Part shown: positions 27,783 through 36,288 of the stretch, piece after piece | Layout: each line of letters starts with the position of its first letter | Numbering within the stretch: position 1 is the first letter of the stretch | DNA from: Paenibacillus sp. | GTDB taxonomy: Bacteria; Bacillota; Bacilli; Paenibacillales; YIM-B00363 | Direction: 5' to 3' | NCBI RefSeq assembly: GCF_031177825.1 | Contig: NZ_JAPSKE010000009.1 | Span: 124,001 to 188,000, forward strand | DNA length: 64,000 nucleotides | Translations under genes and position numbers: made by a program | The notes under the pieces: model-generated | The model's database searches: none | What the model saw: the letters and a program-made list of their open reading frames with translations, nothing else | Told to the model about the DNA's origin: nothing

Positions 27783-28649
27783 TTACCGCTCGTAAAGCCT
27801 ATACAGCGATTGCGTGCCCTTCTCCGCGAAGCCCATGTCGCTCAGCCGCTCGTACAACGTCCGCCCGAGATCCAGTCCGGGCAGCTCGAGCCCCATCTCC
27901 TCCGCGCTGTCCAGAGCGATCTTCATGTCTTTGATGAAGTGTTTTACATAGAAGCCCGGTTCGAAGTTGCCCGCGATGATGCGAGGGGCGAGATTGCTCA
28001 GCGACCAGCTGCCCGCCGCCCCCGACTCGATGCTCGCCAGCACCGTGCTCGGATCGAGTCCCGCTCGCTTCGCATACGCGAGCGCCTCGCACACGCCCAG
28101 CATGCCGCTCGCGATCGCGATTTGATTGCACATCTTCGTATGCTGCCCCGCGCCCGGCCCGCCTTGCCGCACGACGTTCTTGCCGAGCGCGGCGAAGATC
28201 GGCCGCATGGCGTCGAACGCCGCTTGCCCGCCGCCGACCATGATCGACAGCCGCGCCTCCCGCGCGCCGACGTCGCCGCCGGACACCGGGGCGTCCAGCG
28301 CCTCGACGCCGCGTTCGGCGGCGGCGGCGTGAATGCGCCGCGCCAGCGCGGGGCTCGACGTCGTCATATCGATCAGCGTCGCGCCCGGCTTCGCGTTCGC
28401 CGCGAGGCCGCCCTCCCCGAGATATATCGCCTCGACGTCCGAGGGGTAGCCGACCATCGTAATGACGACGTCGCAGGCCGGCGCCAACGCCGCAGGCGAC
28501 TCATGCCATGCCGCTCCCCGGGCGAGCAGCTCCTCCGCCTTCGATTTCGTTCGGGTGTACACGTGCAGCCGGTGCCCCGCCTCGAGCAGATGCCCGGCCA
28601 TGCTCCTCCCCATGACCCCGGTTCCGATAAATCCGATATTCAAGTGCAT
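27783..28649 (-). CDS. NAD(P)-dependent beta-hydroxyacid dehydrogenase (GarR/GlxR type)
   Basis: A protein of 288 residues of the 3-hydroxyisobutyrate dehydrogenase family. Rossmann motif GFIGTGVMGRSMAGHL at the N-terminus, substrate block DAPVSGGDVGAREARLS, and catalytic Lys block GAGQHTKMCNQ are seen. Tartronate semialdehyde reductase (to D-glycerate) is the most likely member because glycerate kinase is transcribed divergently 88 bases away. 3-Hydroxyisobutyrate or succinate semialdehyde reduction cannot be excluded from sequence. ATG 28649 has GGGAGG close upstream; TTG two codons later is an alternative. A terminator follows the gene. Confidence 0.85.
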   Translation of the reverse strand: MHLNIGFIGTGVMGRSMAGHLLEAGHRLHVYTRTKSKAEELLARGAAWHESPAALAPACDVVITMVGYPSDVEAIYLGEGGLAANAKPGATLIDMTTSSPALARRIHAAAAERGVEALDAPVSGGDVGAREARLSIMVGGGQAAFDAMRPIFAALGKNVVRQGGPGAGQHTKMCNQIAIASGMLGVCEALAYAKRAGLDPSTVLASIESGAAGSWSLSNLAPRIIAGNFEPGFYVKHFIKDMKIALDSAEEMGLELPGLDLGRTLYERLSDMGFAEKGTQSLYRLYER

Positions 28650-28699
28650 GCGCCTCCCTATCCCAACGATACTAGTTGTATATAGATTATAGCCGTTCG

Positions 28700-28708
28700 T
28701 GCTATAAT
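28700..28708 (+). promoter_or_regulatory. Extended -10 of the glycerate kinase gene
   Basis: TGCTATAAT is a full TGN-extended -10; the -35 is poor, as is common for extended -10 promoters. It is 30 bases before the GTG start. Confidence 0.6.
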
Positions 28709-28737
28709 CGCCAAAAAAAGGTAAGGAGCGTGGGTCC

Positions 28738-29895
28738 GTGAACATCGTCATCGCACCGGATTCGTTCAAAGGTTGTCTGTCGTCGGAGGCCGCCGCGGAC
28801 GCGATCGAAAGAGGCGTACGCCGCGTCCTCCCGGACGCGCGCATCGCCAAGGTGCCGATCGCCGACGGCGGCGAGGGGACGTTGGACAGCTTGTTGGCGT
28901 CCGCAGGCGGCAGGCGGGTGCCCGTGCGAGCGAGGGGACCGCTCGGCGACGAGGTCGAGGCCGAATTCGGCGTTCTCTCGGGAAGCGGCGCGGCCGTCAT
29001 CGAGATGGCGAAGGCGTCGGGGCTCGGCCTCGTCGACGCGGATCGGCGAAACCCGCTGCTCGCCACGTCCTACGGCACCGGGCAGCTCCTTCGGGCGGCG
29101 CTCGACGAAGGCTGCCGCGACTTCATTCTGGCGGTCGGCGGCAGCGCCACGAACGACGGCGGCGCCGGCATGCTGCAGGCGCTCGGCCTGCGGCTGCTCG
29201 ATGTCGACGGCGCGCCGGTCGGTCCCGGCGGCGGGGCGCTGTCGCGCATCGCGGCGATCGACGGCGCGGCGTGGGACCCGCGCATCGCCGAGTCGCGGTT
29301 CGTGCTCGCCTCGGACGTGTCCAACCCGCTGCTCGGGCCGAGCGGCGCGACCCGCGTCTTCGGGCCCCAGAAAGGCGCGACTCCGGAAGACGTAGAAGAA
29401 CTGGAACGCAACATGGCGTCCTGGGCGGACGTCGTCGAACGGTTTACCGGCGTTCGGCTGCACGACTTGCCCGGCGCCGGTGCGGCCGGCGGCCTCGGCG
29501 GGGCGTTCTTGGCTTTCTTCCCGGCGGAGCTGCGCCGCGGCATCGACGTCGTGCTCGATGCGTCGCCGTTCCGAGACGCGCTCCGGGACGCCGACCTCGT
29601 CATTACCGGCGAAGGCCGGATCGACAGCCAGACCGCTTCGGGCAAGACGCCGATGGGCGTCGCGCAGGAGGCGCGCAAGGCGGGCGTGCCGACGATCGCG
29701 ATCGCCGGCTCCGTCGGACCCGGTATCGAGGCGCTGTACCCGCACGGCATCGAAGCGGTGTTCAGCCTCGCGAACGGGCCGATGAGCCTCGCGGAGGCGA
29801 TGGATCGCGCGGAGCCGCTGCTCGAACATGCCGCGGAGCAGATCGTTCGCGCGCTTCGGGTCGGGGGGGCCGGTCGTCGGCAAAGCGCCACGTAG
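28738..29895 (+). CDS. Glycerate kinase (GarK/GlxK family)
   Basis: A protein of 385 residues that phosphorylates D-glycerate, probably at the 2-position. Family blocks: NIVIAPDSFKGCLSS at the N-terminus, VPIADGGEGTLDSL, GGSATNDGGAGMLQALG, GAGAAGGLGGAFLAFF, and VITGEGRIDSQTASGKTP near the C-terminus. GTG 28738 has AAGGAG nine bases upstream. Divergent from the GarR/GlxR-type reductase; together they turn tartronate semialdehyde into a glycolytic phosphoglycerate, consistent with glycolate/glucarate breakdown. Confidence 0.95.
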   Translation: MNIVIAPDSFKGCLSSEAAADAIERGVRRVLPDARIAKVPIADGGEGTLDSLLASAGGRRVPVRARGPLGDEVEAEFGVLSGSGAAVIEMAKASGLGLVDADRRNPLLATSYGTGQLLRAALDEGCRDFILAVGGSATNDGGAGMLQALGLRLLDVDGAPVGPGGGALSRIAAIDGAAWDPRIAESRFVLASDVSNPLLGPSGATRVFGPQKGATPEDVEELERNMASWADVVERFTGVRLHDLPGAGAAGGLGGAFLAFFPAELRRGIDVVLDASPFRDALRDADLVITGEGRIDSQTASGKTPMGVAQEARKAGVPTIAIAGSVGPGIEALYPHGIEAVFSLANGPMSLAEAMDRAEPLLEHAAEQIVRALRVGGAGRRQSAT

Positions 29896-29903
29896 CATGA
29901 AGA

Positions 29904-29955
29904 AGCCCCGCCGAGGCGCCGCGGATGAACGTCCGCGGCGCTTCCTGGCGGGGCT
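29904..29955. terminator. Bidirectional hairpin between convergent genes
   Basis: AGCCCCGCC and GGCGGGGCT pair at the base and GCGCCGCGGA with TCCGCGGCGC above it, around a short loop. Long and GC-rich but with little T-run, it sits between glycerate kinase and the epimerase. Confidence 0.6.
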
Positions 29956-29961
29956 ACTTGC

Positions 29962-30756
29962 TTATTGGCCGGCGATTTCGCGCAGCCAAGCGACCGAGCG
30001 CGCAACGTCCCCGGTCATCGTGCGAACCGGCCGCGTCTCCGGCGGATGCCATAGCTCCATCGCCAGCCAGCCGCCGTAATTCGCCGCGTGCAACGCTTCG
30101 ACGAAAGCCGCGAGGTCGACGTCGCCTTCGAGCAAATCCTCCGTCGGCGTCCGCCCGCGTTGGTTCCGCAGATGGACCGCGTATACGCGCTCCGGGTACT
30201 GCATCACCCACTCGATCGGGTCGCAGCCGGCGACGTGCGCCCAGCCCGTGTCCACGCACAGCCCGACGGCGGCGTCGGCGTATTCCGCGACCGTCCGCAG
30301 GTCGGCGAGCGCCCGCTCCCGCTCCGCGGCGTGGTTATGAAGGCTCAGCCGCAGCCCGAGCGCGCCGGCGCGCTCGGCTAACCGGGACAGATGTTCGCCC
30401 TGCCGCCGGAGCAAGCTTTCCGACCGCGGAAGCGGCGCCTTCCAGCCGCCGTACGGATCGGTGTTCACGATCAGATCGATGCCGCCCGCCGCGGCGAGAC
30501 GCTCCGCGAACGGCAGCACCTCCGCTTCCAACGCGTCGTATTCGCCGTGCAGCGCGACCCCGACGTACGAGGCGGAGACGGCGAGCCCGGCCGCGCGGAC
30601 GAGCGCCAGCTTCTCCGGCGTCGCGTCCGTCTCGACCGCGTCGAGTCCCGCCTCGGCGCAAGCCTCGTACAGACTCTCCCACGTCGGCTCCTTCCCGTCC
30701 GCCTTCCATCGCTCGACCCACCCGTACATATTCGATGAGATGCCCTTCGCTTTCAT
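29962..30756 (-). CDS. Sugar phosphate isomerase/epimerase family TIM-barrel protein
   Basis: A protein of 264 residues of the AP-endonuclease 2/xylose-isomerase-like barrel family. Visible: AVETDATPEKLALVRAAGL, SLHNHAAE (metal-binding His), LCVDTGWAHVAGCDP (metal Asp/His), VHLRNQRG, and a final MELWHPPE (Glu). The substrate is unknown; these proteins often partner Gfo/Idh oxidoreductases in inositol or keto-sugar metabolism. ATG 30756 has GAGGAGG seven bases upstream and starts two bases after the TAG of the Gfo/Idh gene, so the pair is one operon. That partner gene is frameshifted here. Confidence 0.85.
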   Translation of the reverse strand: MKAKGISSNMYGWVERWKADGKEPTWESLYEACAEAGLDAVETDATPEKLALVRAAGLAVSASYVGVALHGEYDALEAEVLPFAERLAAAGGIDLIVNTDPYGGWKAPLPRSESLLRRQGEHLSRLAERAGALGLRLSLHNHAAERERALADLRTVAEYADAAVGLCVDTGWAHVAGCDPIEWVMQYPERVYAVHLRNQRGRTPTEDLLEGDVDLAAFVEALHAANYGGWLAMELWHPPETRPVRTMTGDVARSVAWLREIAGQ

Positions 30757-30758
30757 CC

Positions 30759-31840
30759 CTACGCCTCCTCGATGCCGATCGTCCGGCGCTCCCCGGTTTC
30801 CGCACAATCGTACAAGCTACGGATGAACCGATAATGGTCCAGCGCGCGGCCGTTGACGTTCGCCAGCGACGGCAGGCCGCGAATGCGATTATAAAAGTGT
30901 ACGAGCGGGAGGTCCATAACGGTGAACGGTCCGCGCGGACCCGGGTCGACGACTTCTTCGACGACCTTCCCGTCCCGATCGGTCCGCAAAACCACCGGCT
31001 GCCTAGAATCGTACGGCGTCCAGTGGACAGCGCCCCGGGTCCCTTCGATTTCGCCGAGGAACGTCTCTTGGCCGTGCGTGCACGTGCCGCGCTCATAATG
31101 GACCGCGACCGCGCGAGCGCCGTTGCGCCGGAACGACAGGAACGCGCCGATATGATGCTCCACGTCGTAGACGACGTCCGTCGGATCGGCGGCCGTCTCC
31201 GGCTTCGCCGTCCACGCGGCGGCGATGTCGATCGAGGACGGCGACAAGACGTCTACCAGCGTCGAGATGTCGTAAGGGCCCCAATCCATGGCGATCCCCC
31301 CGCCGCTGCGGGCGCGTTCAAGGAACCAGCGGCTCTGAGGCTGGTATTCGATGCCGGCGCGGCTGCGCTCCCACTTGTTGACGAACGTCGCGTGGTAAAT
31401 TTCGCCTAAGACGCCCGATTGCACTGCGCGCTTGACCGCTTCGTTATGCAGCATGCCCTTGCCCTTGTGCCGCACCGCGCAGCATCCGAGCAAGAGGCCG
31501 CGCTCCGCGGCCAGTCGCTCCATCTCCTCCGCCTCGTCGACGTTCATCGCGAGCGGCTTCTCGCACAACGCGTGGCGGCCGGAGCCGAACGCGAGCCGTA
31601 CCCCGTCAGATGCAGGAACGGCGGCGTCGCCACGATGACGATATCGTCGTCGCGCGCCGGCTCGGAGGCGAGCATCTTCGCCGCGTCGTCGAACGCCGCG
31701 GCCTCCGGATACGCGTCCCGGAACGATTCGAGCGCCGCCGGATTCGGATCGGCGACGCGGAGCGCCGCCGGCTCGGGCAGCTTCGCCGCCGCGGCATGCG
31801 CGCGGGCGATGACGCCGGCACCGATCAAGTAAATCCGCAC
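30759..31840 (-). pseudogene. Gfo/Idh/MocA oxidoreductase, interrupted by a frameshift at 31601-31604
   Basis: Two reading frames together make one oxidoreductase of about 360 residues. The N-terminal piece, from GTG 31840, has the Rossmann start RIYLIGAGVIARAHAAAA and reaches IVIVATPPFLHLTG; the rest, in another frame, begins RLAFGSGRHALCEKPLAMN (the diagnostic Gfo/Idh EKP block) and runs to the stop with the expected C-terminal fold. The break falls on a run of four C (G on the coding strand); one extra base there restores a continuous protein. It could be a true mutation or a sequencing error. GTG 31840 has AGGTGAT upstream. Co-transcribed with the TIM-barrel gene. Confidence 0.85.
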
Positions 31841-31988
31841 TGCTAAGATCACCTCATTCGTTTCTTCCGATGCATCCCACTCTACCATCCTCGGCGCGCC
31901 GGCGCTCGTCCGAAGCTCCCGCGAAACTCGTCGTTTTGTATACGGAATCGGCCGATAAGCGTTATAATGAACATCAGGTGATTCCGAC

Positions 31989-32583
31989 ATGTACGTAGAA
32001 CGGTTCCGGCTGTCGCGCGACTTCGCGTTCTTCCGCGGGCGCGGCACGGACGAAGCGCATGAGCTGCATATCCACGACTGCCTCGAGGTCGGCGCCTTGC
32101 TCGAAGACGAGCTCGAATACCGGTTCGGCGGCCGTACGTATCACGGCAAGCCGGGTGACGTCTTCCTCTGCCGTCCGTTCGAGCCGCATTGGAGCTTCGC
32201 GAAGCCGGGCGGGCGCCGGGCGCGAATCGCCGAGACGCGTCGAAGCCGCCGAATGGGTCGGTCCGCTGCTGGAGTCTTATCGCGACCCCGCAGCCTGCGA
32301 GCGGCTGATCCAAGACGCCGGCGTCGGCCGAACGCTGTTATACCGGGAATTTCGGAAGATGACCGGCCTCTCGCCGCAAGCGTTCATCAATCGACTCCGG
32401 GTGCACACCGCGACGGATCTGCTCCGCTCGACCGACGAACCGATGATCGAGCTCGCCGAATCGAGCGGCTTCCAGTCGCTCAGCGCGTTCAACAAGCAGT
32501 TCCGCGCGTACGCCGGCTGCCCGCCGAGGGAGTACCGCAGCCGCTTCCGAATTGAAACCGAAAGGAGCGTCCAAGATGTCTGA
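31989..32583 (+). pseudogene. Decayed AraC-family regulator (frameshift and internal deletion)
   Basis: The first 75 codons from ATG 31989 encode the start of an AraC-type cupin sensor (LHIHDCLEVGALLEDELEYR, GDVFLCRPFEPHWSF). The C-terminal AraC helix-turn-helix pair (LLYREFRKMTGLSPQAFINR; LAESSGFQSLSAFNKQFRAY) continues in a different frame from about 32235 to 32583. The joined length is about 198 residues, whereas AraC regulators of this type need about 270-300, so roughly 80-100 codons of sensor domain appear to be missing near 32215 besides the frame change. Divergent from the frameshifted Gfo/Idh operon, its likely former target. AGGTGA precedes the start. Confidence 0.75.
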
Positions 32584-33130
32584 ATCGAAGCCCTATGCCG
32601 TCGCCGTCGTCCCATACAACACTGTGTGGCCGGCCGCCTTCGAGGCGGAACGCGAACGACTGCTTGCCATGCTCGCTCCGAACGTCTCCCGGATCGAACA
32701 CGTCGGCAGCACGTCCGTACCGGGGCAAGCCGCGAAGCCGATTCTCGATCTGTTCGCGGCCGCGCGGCCGCTGCTCTCCGAAGCGGAATACGCGGAGCGG
32801 CTGCGCGAGGCGGGATACGCCTATCAGAAAACTGGGATGGTCGGGAGGCATCTGTTCTACCGCGAGGCGGGAACCGGCGCGCGCACGCATCATTTGCATT
32901 TGCTGCCGGAAGAGGGATTCTACGAGCGGAACGAAATCCTGCTGCGAGACTACCTTCGGGCGCATCCGGCGGAGGTCGAAGCGTACGGCGCTTTGAAGCG
33001 CGAACTCGCGAAACGGTACGCGGCGGACCCCGACGGGTACACGAGAGCGAAGACCTCGTTCATCCAGCGCATCGTAGACGCGGCGCGCACGGAGCGAGGT
33101 TTGCCGTTGGAATCCGTCTGGGAAGAGTGA
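32576..33130 (+). CDS. GrpB family protein (nucleotidyltransferase-like)
   Basis: A UPF0157/GrpB protein of 184 residues, recognised by VAVVPYNTVWPAAFEAERERL, RIEHVGSTSVPGQAAKPILDL (GS...D nucleotidyltransferase-like signature) and the C-terminal YTRAKTSFIQRIV. The molecular function of the family is unclear. ATG 32576 has AAAGGAG eight bases ahead and overlaps the end of the broken AraC gene by eight bases. Probably read from the same promoter as that gene. Confidence 0.92.
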   Translation: MSESKPYAVAVVPYNTVWPAAFEAERERLLAMLAPNVSRIEHVGSTSVPGQAAKPILDLFAAARPLLSEAEYAERLREAGYAYQKTGMVGRHLFYREAGTGARTHHLHLLPEEGFYERNEILLRDYLRAHPAEVEAYGALKRELAKRYAADPDGYTRAKTSFIQRIVDAARTERGLPLESVWEE

Positions 33131-33217
33131 GCGCTCGGAGGCGCGAAGTAAAAAAAGGCGGCCCGAAATTCGATCTCGGACCGCCCGCCGCCCGCCGCGC
33201 TTCGGCGGCGAGTCCGA

Positions 33218-33538
33218 TTATTCTCTCTTCAATAAGTCCAATCTCAGCGGCGTGAACGCGTCGAGCAGCGCCGACGGCTCCAGCGCCTTCACGCCGTGCT
33301 TCGCCCCGCCGGGAATCGTAATCGTATCTCCCGCCTGCAGCACGGTGACGCGGCCGTCGATGCGAAACTCGATGCGCCCCTTCAAGCAATAGCTCATCTG
33401 CTCATGCGGATGCGAGTGCTCGTAACCCTCGGCCCCTTCCTCGAAATGGACCTCCATCATCATCAGCCGTTCCCCCGGGCCGAAAATTTTGCGTTTCACG
33501 CCCGGCTCCGCGTTTTCCCATTCGCCTGTGTTCGCCAA
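33218..33538 (-). CDS. kdgF: KdgF-like cupin protein
   Basis: A single-domain cupin of 106 residues. The metal motif HSHPHEQMSYCLKGRIEFR (His, His, Glu/Gln) and the second motif PGGAKHGVKALE (His) match pectin-degradation protein KdgF, which converts 4,5-unsaturated uronates to the linear keturonate DKI; the family end LLDAFTPLR is present. Start TTG 33538 has GAGGAG nine bases ahead. It is downstream of the enolase-superfamily dehydratase in the same direction, with a 77-base gap, so probably one transcript. A cre-like box is in that gap. A different role on a sugar acid made by the neighbours is possible. Confidence 0.8.
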   Translation of the reverse strand: MANTGEWENAEPGVKRKIFGPGERLMMMEVHFEEGAEGYEHSHPHEQMSYCLKGRIEFRIDGRVTVLQAGDTITIPGGAKHGVKALEPSALLDAFTPLRLDLLKRE

Positions 33539-33560
33539 ATCGTACCGCTCCTCTCGAGGG

Positions 33561-33575
33561 ATGTAATCGCTTTAC
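33561..33575. promoter_or_regulatory. Candidate cre (CcpA) box upstream of the KdgF-like gene
   Basis: ATGTAATCGCTTTAC matches the left part of the cre consensus but lacks the terminal CA; GTAA and TTAC arms give it dyad symmetry. Located just ahead of the TTG start. Confidence 0.4.
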
Positions 33576-33615
33576 TCGTCTACCATCATACCCGATGGAG
33601 AAGCGGCTCGGCTAC

Positions 33616-34713
33616 TTATCGCACGCGATAATTCTCGAAGCAGCTCGGAATCACTTCCGTAGAAGCGCCCGGCAGCTGCGGCAGCGCGTAGCGGCCGTCC
33701 TTCACCGTAGCGGGCTCTACGAAAATATCGCGAATCCAAGGAATGTATTCGAGCATGATCGCGTTCGGCGTCGCAGCCACGAGATGCTGGTGAATTTGCC
33801 CCATATCGCCGACGTGCGGAACGACCGGCAGATCGTACGCCGCCGCTAGGTTCGCCACCTGCAGCCACTCGGTGACGCCTCCGACCCGCGTGCAATCCGC
33901 CTGCACGTATTCGACCGCTTCGGCTTGGATATAGTCGCGGAACGCGTATTTCGTATATACATGCTCGCCGAGCGCGATCGGTACGTTCAGCTCCCGCGCG
34001 AGCTTGCGATGCCCGGCGACGTCGTCGGGGTTGAGCGGCTCCTCCAGCCAAAACAGATCGAACTGCTCCAGCTTCTTGCCCCACGTCATCGCCGTATTGA
34101 CGTTCCATTGCTGATTGACGTCGATCATCAGAATAATGTTCGGCCCGATCGCCTCGCGCACCGCCTTGACGCGTTCGAAGTCCTCCCGCGGATCCGGCTT
34201 GCCGACCTTCATCTTCACCCCGGCGAAGCCTTGCTCCACATACGATGTAATATCCTTAAGCAATCGTTCCTTCGACCAGTTCAGCCATCCGCCGTTCGTA
34301 TTGTACGCTTGGATCCCTTCCGACTTGTGTCCGCCGAGGTATTGCCATAACGGCTTATTCGACGCCTTCGACATAATGTCCCAGAGGGCGATGTCCACCG
34401 CGGCCAACGCCATGTGCGCGATGCCCGCGCGTCCGACCCAGTGCAGCTGCCCGAACCGCATGCCGTCCCATAACTCCTTGACCATGAACGGATCTTTCCC
34501 GAGCAGGACGGGCGCATAATACCGGTCGATCGCGCCGGCGATCAAGTCGTCTCCATAGGCGCACGTGCCCGTGTACCCGTACCCGACGATGCCCTCGTCG
34601 GTCGTAATGCGCACGCCCGGCAGCCCCCAATGCGTCGGCGAATTAATAGCGTCGGTAATCGGCGGGTGGAGCGGCACGTGCAGGACGAAGCTTTCGACGT
34701 TTACGATTTTCAT
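33616..34713 (-). CDS. Enolase-superfamily sugar-acid dehydratase (mandelate racemase/MLE type)
   Basis: A protein of 365 residues. Active-site residues in order: KxK at GVKMKVGKPD, metal ligands in MIDVNQQWN (Asp), EEPLNPDD (Glu) and ALGEHVY (Glu), then VQADCTRVGGVTEW and the catalytic His in PHVGDMGQ. These are features of acid-sugar dehydratases that remove water from a sugar acid to give a 2-keto-3-deoxy acid. The exact substrate cannot be read from sequence; L-fuconate, L-galactonate or a related acid is inferred from the shared operator with a GH95 gene. ATG 34713. The operator at 34742-34753 overlaps its promoter. Confidence 0.88.
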   Translation of the reverse strand: MKIVNVESFVLHVPLHPPITDAINSPTHWGLPGVRITTDEGIVGYGYTGTCAYGDDLIAGAIDRYYAPVLLGKDPFMVKELWDGMRFGQLHWVGRAGIAHMALAAVDIALWDIMSKASNKPLWQYLGGHKSEGIQAYNTNGGWLNWSKERLLKDITSYVEQGFAGVKMKVGKPDPREDFERVKAVREAIGPNIILMIDVNQQWNVNTAMTWGKKLEQFDLFWLEEPLNPDDVAGHRKLARELNVPIALGEHVYTKYAFRDYIQAEAVEYVQADCTRVGGVTEWLQVANLAAAYDLPVVPHVGDMGQIHQHLVAATPNAIMLEYIPWIRDIFVEPATVKDGRYALPQLPGASTEVIPSCFENYRVR

Positions 34714-34741
34714 GGCGGTTTCACACTCCAAATTTTCGTAT

Positions 34742-34753
34742 ATCATGTATGAT
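34742..34753. promoter_or_regulatory. GntR operator, site 1 (dehydratase-cupin promoter)
   Basis: ATCATGTATGAT, with the longer identity TATATCATGTATGAT (34739-34753) shared exactly with the sites at 36262 and 47527. On the minus strand it merges into a -10-like TATACG (34737-34742). Confidence 0.75.
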
Positions 34754-34771
34754 TATTTAGAAAAAGAAACC

Positions 34772-35533
34772 CTAATACCCCAACGACGCCCCGCCGTCCA
34801 CGGGCAGCGCGACGCCGGTGACGAACCCTGCATCGTCGCAGGCCAAATACAGCGCGGCTCTCGCGATTTCTTCCGGCGTCGCGCAGCGGCCCAGCGGATG
34901 CATCTCGCCCAGCGAACGCGCCGCCGCCGCCGGATCCGGCTGCCGCTCCACCCAATCCTCCAGCAGCGGCGTCATGACGCCGGCCGGGCAGATGCAGTTG
35001 ACCCGCACGCCGTCCGCGGCGTAATCGAGCGCGAGCGACTTCGTCAGCGCGACGACCGCCCCCTTGCTGGCCGAGTACACCGGATTGTTCCGCTGCCCGA
35101 GCAATCCGTTCAACGAAGCCAGGTTGACGATCGAACCCCGGCGTCTCCGGAGCTCGGGAATGCATGCTTTCGTCGTCAAGAAGACGCTCTTGACGTTACT
35201 ATCCATCACGCGCTGCCAATCGGCTTCCTCTACGTGCTCAATCGGTCCCGGGAGGATGACCGACGCGTTGTTCACTACTACGTCAATGGCGCCGAACGTA
35301 TCGATCGTCGCTCGCGCGAGCTTCCGCACGTCCGCGTCCAGCGAGACGTCCGTTCGAATCGCGATTGCCCGGCCGCTTCCCTCGTTGATTTCCCGCGCAA
35401 CGCGGGCCGCGGCCGCTTCGTTCCGATCCGCGACGACGACGTTCGCGCCGCGGTTTGCGAACAGCGCCGCGATCGCTTCGCCGATGCCGGAGCCGGCGCC
35501 CGTCACGATCGCGGTTTTCCCTTCGAGTCGCAT
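34772..35533 (-). CDS. Short-chain dehydrogenase/reductase (SDR)
   Basis: A classical SDR of 253 residues: cofactor motif TGAGSGIGEAIAALF, NNAS at VVVNNASVILPGP, catalytic SLN...YSASKGA (Tyr and Lys), and the C-terminal GFVTGVALPVDGGASLGY. The charge at the end of strand two (VVADRNEAAAARV) suggests NAD. It could oxidise a sugar or a 2-keto-3-deoxy acid; the context of dehydratase and GntR suggests the latter. ATG 35533 has GGAGGGCGGAGG upstream. The gene follows gntR by 18 bases and is in the same operon. Confidence 0.87.
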   Translation of the reverse strand: MRLEGKTAIVTGAGSGIGEAIAALFANRGANVVVADRNEAAAARVAREINEGSGRAIAIRTDVSLDADVRKLARATIDTFGAIDVVVNNASVILPGPIEHVEEADWQRVMDSNVKSVFLTTKACIPELRRRRGSIVNLASLNGLLGQRNNPVYSASKGAVVALTKSLALDYAADGVRVNCICPAGVMTPLLEDWVERQPDPAAAARSLGEMHPLGRCATPEEIARAALYLACDDAGFVTGVALPVDGGASLGY

Positions 35534-35551
35534 TCCTCCGCCCTCCCGTTC

Positions 35552-36229
35552 CTAGTCCTTGGTCTGCAGAAACCTCAAGTTCGTACGCTCCCGCGATCGT
35601 TCGAGATGGCGGAGCATCGCGTCGGCGGCGCCGTCGGCGTCGCGCGCGGCGAGCCGTTCCAAGATCGCCTGGTGTTCGCGCCATTCCACGTCCGCATCGT
35701 CCATCTCCAGATGGAGTCGGATGAAGCCGAGATACCGCTCGATTCGTTCGATGTACCCCCTAACCGCCCCGCGAAGATTCGCGTTGCCGCAGTAATCGAG
35801 AATCGCGCCGTGCACCGATTCGTTCATCTCCGCCACGAACTTCAGCCGCCCCTCGGCCGTGTTCGGCAAGTCGCCGCGACGCGACGCCATGAAGCGCTCG
35901 AGCCGCGCCAGCGCCTCGTCCGGAATGCGCGGCGCGGCTTTCTCCGCAGCGAGCGGCTCCAGCGCCAGCCGAATTTCGAACAGCTCGTTCAGGTCCTGTT
36001 CGCTCATGCCATTGACGAACATGCCCTTGAAGGGCACGACGTGCAAGAAGCCCTCCGACTGCAGGCGCGACAACGCCTCGCGTATCGGGATGTTGCTCAC
36101 CTCTAGCGTCCGCGCCAACTGATCGATGTTGACCTTCTCGCCGGACTTCAGCCGATTCGAGAGAATGTCTTCTTTAATCATGCGATAAATTTCGTCCGTT
36201 AGGTTGACTCTGCTGATTTTCCCGCTCAT
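35552..36229 (-). CDS. GntR-family regulator, FCD subfamily (local sugar-acid regulator)
   Basis: A protein of 225 residues. The N-terminal GntR winged helix (DEIYRMIKEDILSNRLKSGE then LARTLEVSNIPIREALSRLQ) is followed by an FCD ligand domain with the metal-site residues in MNESVHGAI (His) and REHQAILERLAARD (His). Ligands of this group are usually sugar acids or other carboxylates. ATG 36229 is preferred to the GTG at 36256, which lies within the promoter. Its own promoter carries one of three copies of an identical palindrome; the others control the dehydratase-cupin pair and a GH95 gene, which makes this protein the likely repressor. Confidence 0.9.
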   Translation of the reverse strand: MSGKISRVNLTDEIYRMIKEDILSNRLKSGEKVNIDQLARTLEVSNIPIREALSRLQSEGFLHVVPFKGMFVNGMSEQDLNELFEIRLALEPLAAEKAAPRIPDEALARLERFMASRRGDLPNTAEGRLKFVAEMNESVHGAILDYCGNANLRGAVRGYIERIERYLGFIRLHLEMDDADVEWREHQAILERLAARDADGAADAMLRHLERSRERTNLRFLQTKD

Positions 36230-36256
36230 GCGAATCCGTCCACCGCCTTTCCACAC

Positions 36257-36286
36257 AATATATCATGTATGATCGGCGGCGTACAA
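36257..36286 (-). promoter_or_regulatory. Promoter of gntR-SDR with operator in the spacer
   Basis: Minus strand TTGTAC (36281-36286), 18 bases, TATATT (36257-36262). The spacer contains the palindrome ATCATACATGAT, so a bound repressor would exclude RNA polymerase. Confidence 0.75.
36262..36273. promoter_or_regulatory. GntR operator, site 2 (autoregulatory)
   Basis: ATCATGTATGAT with the same TATAT lead-in as the other two sites (15 identical bases). It lies between -35 and -10 of the gntR promoter. Confidence 0.78.
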
Positions 36287-36288
36287 GA

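Noticed and set aside
30759..31840. Programmed frameshifting in the Gfo/Idh gene
   Set aside because: The C4/G4 run has no slippery heptamer or downstream structure, and the family is not known to use recoding. A mutation or read error is simpler.
36229..36256. GTG 36256 as the gntR start
   Set aside because: It lies at the -10/+1 of the promoter that carries the operator; ATG 36229 gives a normal GntR N-terminus.
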